Positions 13,240-14,234 of a DNA stretch of 14,234 nucleotides are shown one piece after another. Origin of the DNA: Limisphaerales bacterium (GTDB taxonomy: Bacteria > Verrucomicrobiota > Verrucomicrobiia > Limisphaerales > PALSA-1396). The position numbers were made by a program, and so were the translations under genes. Where the stretch lies: the NCBI GenBank assembly GCA_003140275.1, contig PLJQ01000429.1, positions 1 through 14,234 of the forward strand, written 5' to 3'. Below the pieces are notes generated by a model, which made no database searches, was not told the DNA's origin, and saw only the letters and a program-made list of their open reading frames with translations. Every line of letters starts with the position of its first letter. Position 1 is the stretch's first letter.

Positions 13240-14234
13240 ACACCCAACTCCTCAAAGTTTTTCTGAATGGTGTTCGCCAGCGCGCCGGCTTCCTTGTTCA
13301 AGTCGGCGAGTTCCACATGTATGTCGCCCAAGGTTTGCTCGAAATCGAAATCCTCATCCACTTCCGGCGGCGCGACGCCCACGTAGCGGCCCGGCGTGAG
13401 ACTCCAGTCGGCGGCTTCAATTTCCTTCCGGTCCACCAGCTTCACCAGTCCGGGCACGGCCACGAGTTTCGCGTCGGGAAAACGCGAGAGCAGCCAGTGC
13501 GCCTGCCGCTCGAAATAAGCGGCGGCCTTGAGTTGTTCCACCGCTTCCTTGCGCCGCGCCTCCATTTCCTTTTCCAGCCTGCCAATTGAGCGGCTATCCC
13601 AAGCTTCGTTCGCCTTCGCGCTGCCGTCCTTCTCCGCCGCGTCCACCACGCGCGCCGCGAGCTTGAAAACGAGGTCAACGTCTTTCACCAGATCACGGCA
13701 GGCCGTGGCGAGGTCGTCCAGTTCGCCGAGTAACTTTTTCTGCGCGGCCAGTTTCGGGTCGCATGGTTTCTTCCAGTCCTTGGCGATGCGCGCCGTCCAT
13801 TTGTCCAACGCCGCAAAGCAGGATTTGGCCGCGTCGTCGCGCTCCTTCACAAGTTCGCGCAACTGCGAGGCTTTGGGCAGCGTTTTCATGAACGGCGCGG
13901 CAGCCTCCACAAGCGCATCGTAACTCTGGTGGAACGCAGCGGCTTTGCCTGCGATGGCGGCGGCTTCTCTCAGCGTGCTTTCAAGATGTTGCTGGACGAG
14001 CGCGATGAAGCGGTCGGATTGACCACGATAGAGCCAGACGATAGCGGTGAGGTTGGCCAGTTGTTCCGGCGTAAAGTCGTAAATCTTGCGCGTGACCTTT
14101 CGATAAATGTTCCGCGCGTCAATCATCAGCACCTGGTCGCGGCGCTCCGCAGGCTTACCCTTGTCGAAGTGCCACAACTCGCACGGCACCGTGCGGGTGT
14201 AAAAGAAATTGGAGCGGATGGAAATCATCACGTC
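13236..14234 (-). CDS. hsdM: Type I RM methyltransferase subunit HsdM, C-terminal part (5' end outside window)
   Basis: Modification (N6-adenine methyltransferase) subunit of a Type I restriction-modification enzyme; with HsdS it forms the methylase, and with HsdR the endonuclease. The visible 332 codons begin inside the gene with DVMISIRSNFFYTRTVPCEL, which matches the segment after the NPPF catalytic motif (…FFY…vP..LW.fdKGK) in this family. The SAM-binding and NPPF motifs lie beyond the right edge. Residues about 90-260 of the fragment are helical, charged and Lys/Glu-rich. Near the C-terminus DWSLTPGRYVGVAPPE is the usual HsdM signature before the C-terminal helix that contacts HsdS. The frame is open to the right edge; the apparent GTG at 14231 is only an internal codon. 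The stop overlaps the hsdS start (ATGA), so translation is probably coupled. The family call is secure from homology; which base it modifies is inferred. Confidence 0.93.
   Translation of the reverse strand, partial: DVMISIRSNFFYTRTVPCELWHFDKGKPAERRDQVLMIDARNIYRKVTRKIYDFTPEQLANLTAIVWLYRGQSDRFIALVQQHLESTLREAAAIAGKAAAFHQSYDALVEAAAPFMKTLPKASQLRELVKERDDAAKSCFAALDKWTARIAKDWKKPCDPKLAAQKKLLGELDDLATACRDLVKDVDLVFKLAARVVDAAEKDGSAKANEAWDSRSIGRLEKEMEARRKEAVEQLKAAAYFERQAHWLLSRFPDAKLVAVPGLVKLVDRKEIEAADWSLTPGRYVGVAPPEVDEDFDFEQTLGDIHVELADLNKEAGALANTIQKNFEELGV

Noticed and set aside
1..14234. CRISPR array, tRNA, integrase or transposase
   Set aside because: No regularly spaced repeats, no cloverleaf-like tRNA sequence and no recombinase motifs were seen on either strand; the dispersed hsd repeats are explained by hsdR and hsdS fragments.

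Overview
The window looks like a bacterial chromosomal defence locus of moderately high GC. Every supportable gene lies on the minus strand, so transcription runs from the right end to the left end. The lineage cannot be fixed from sequence alone. Poor Shine-Dalgarno sequences at most starts, a small Lys-rich protein with an 'AKISHSAKAKW'-type tail, and a palindromic 'cctctcccgccgggagagg' repeat would fit a Verrucomicrobia-like or related environmental/metagenomic genome, but this is a weak inference.

The frame is a Type I restriction-modification operon. The C-terminal part of hsdM (13236-14234, cut by the right edge) overlaps hsdS (12097-13239) by 4 bases. hsdR (1-2541, cut by the left edge) is the last gene. 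Between the hsdS stop and the hsdR start lie about 9.5 kb of cargo genes, packed with overlaps or short gaps on the same strand. In order of transcription they are: (A) a single-pass membrane protein and a small basic protein (11433-12032, 11172-11420); (B) an AlbA_2/Schlafen-like + STAND NTPase + TPR protein (8778-11030); (C) a Ser/Thr protein kinase with an unrecognised C-terminal domain (7206-8687); (D) a four-gene set of an Nmad3-like protein, a CxxC partner, a PD-(D/E)xK-like protein and an HNH endonuclease whose C-terminus is frameshifted (4459-7057); (E) an AlbA_2 + RecG-type HATPase-like protein (2748-4205); then hsdR.

The most striking signal lies in the junctions. Modules B, C, D and E are each preceded by a miniature ORF that starts like an HsdR protein. 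Two (11039-11146 and 4349-4453) begin like this window's own hsdR (DINSED...) and end like its own hsdS (...ARDLLLPR.MSGEI), so they are hsdR-start/hsdS-end chimeras. The other two (8688-8765 and 7054-7209) begin like a different HsdR lineage (PHAYSEDQ..EQPAI.LFA; EYSIPHASTEDQ..NEQPTIQVFA). One of those carries an inserted palindromic repeat that keeps the frame open. Three of the four end within 8 bases of, next to, or overlapping the cargo start codon. The cargo therefore looks assembled one module at a time at the hsdS/hsdR junction, with a truncated hsdR 5' end left as a scar or translational-coupling leader at each step.

Together the genes read as a layered anti-phage island: Type I restriction outside, and STAND, kinase, nuclease/modification and AlbA-type regulator modules inside, probably on one long transcript. 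No tRNA, rRNA, CRISPR array, transposase or integrase was found.
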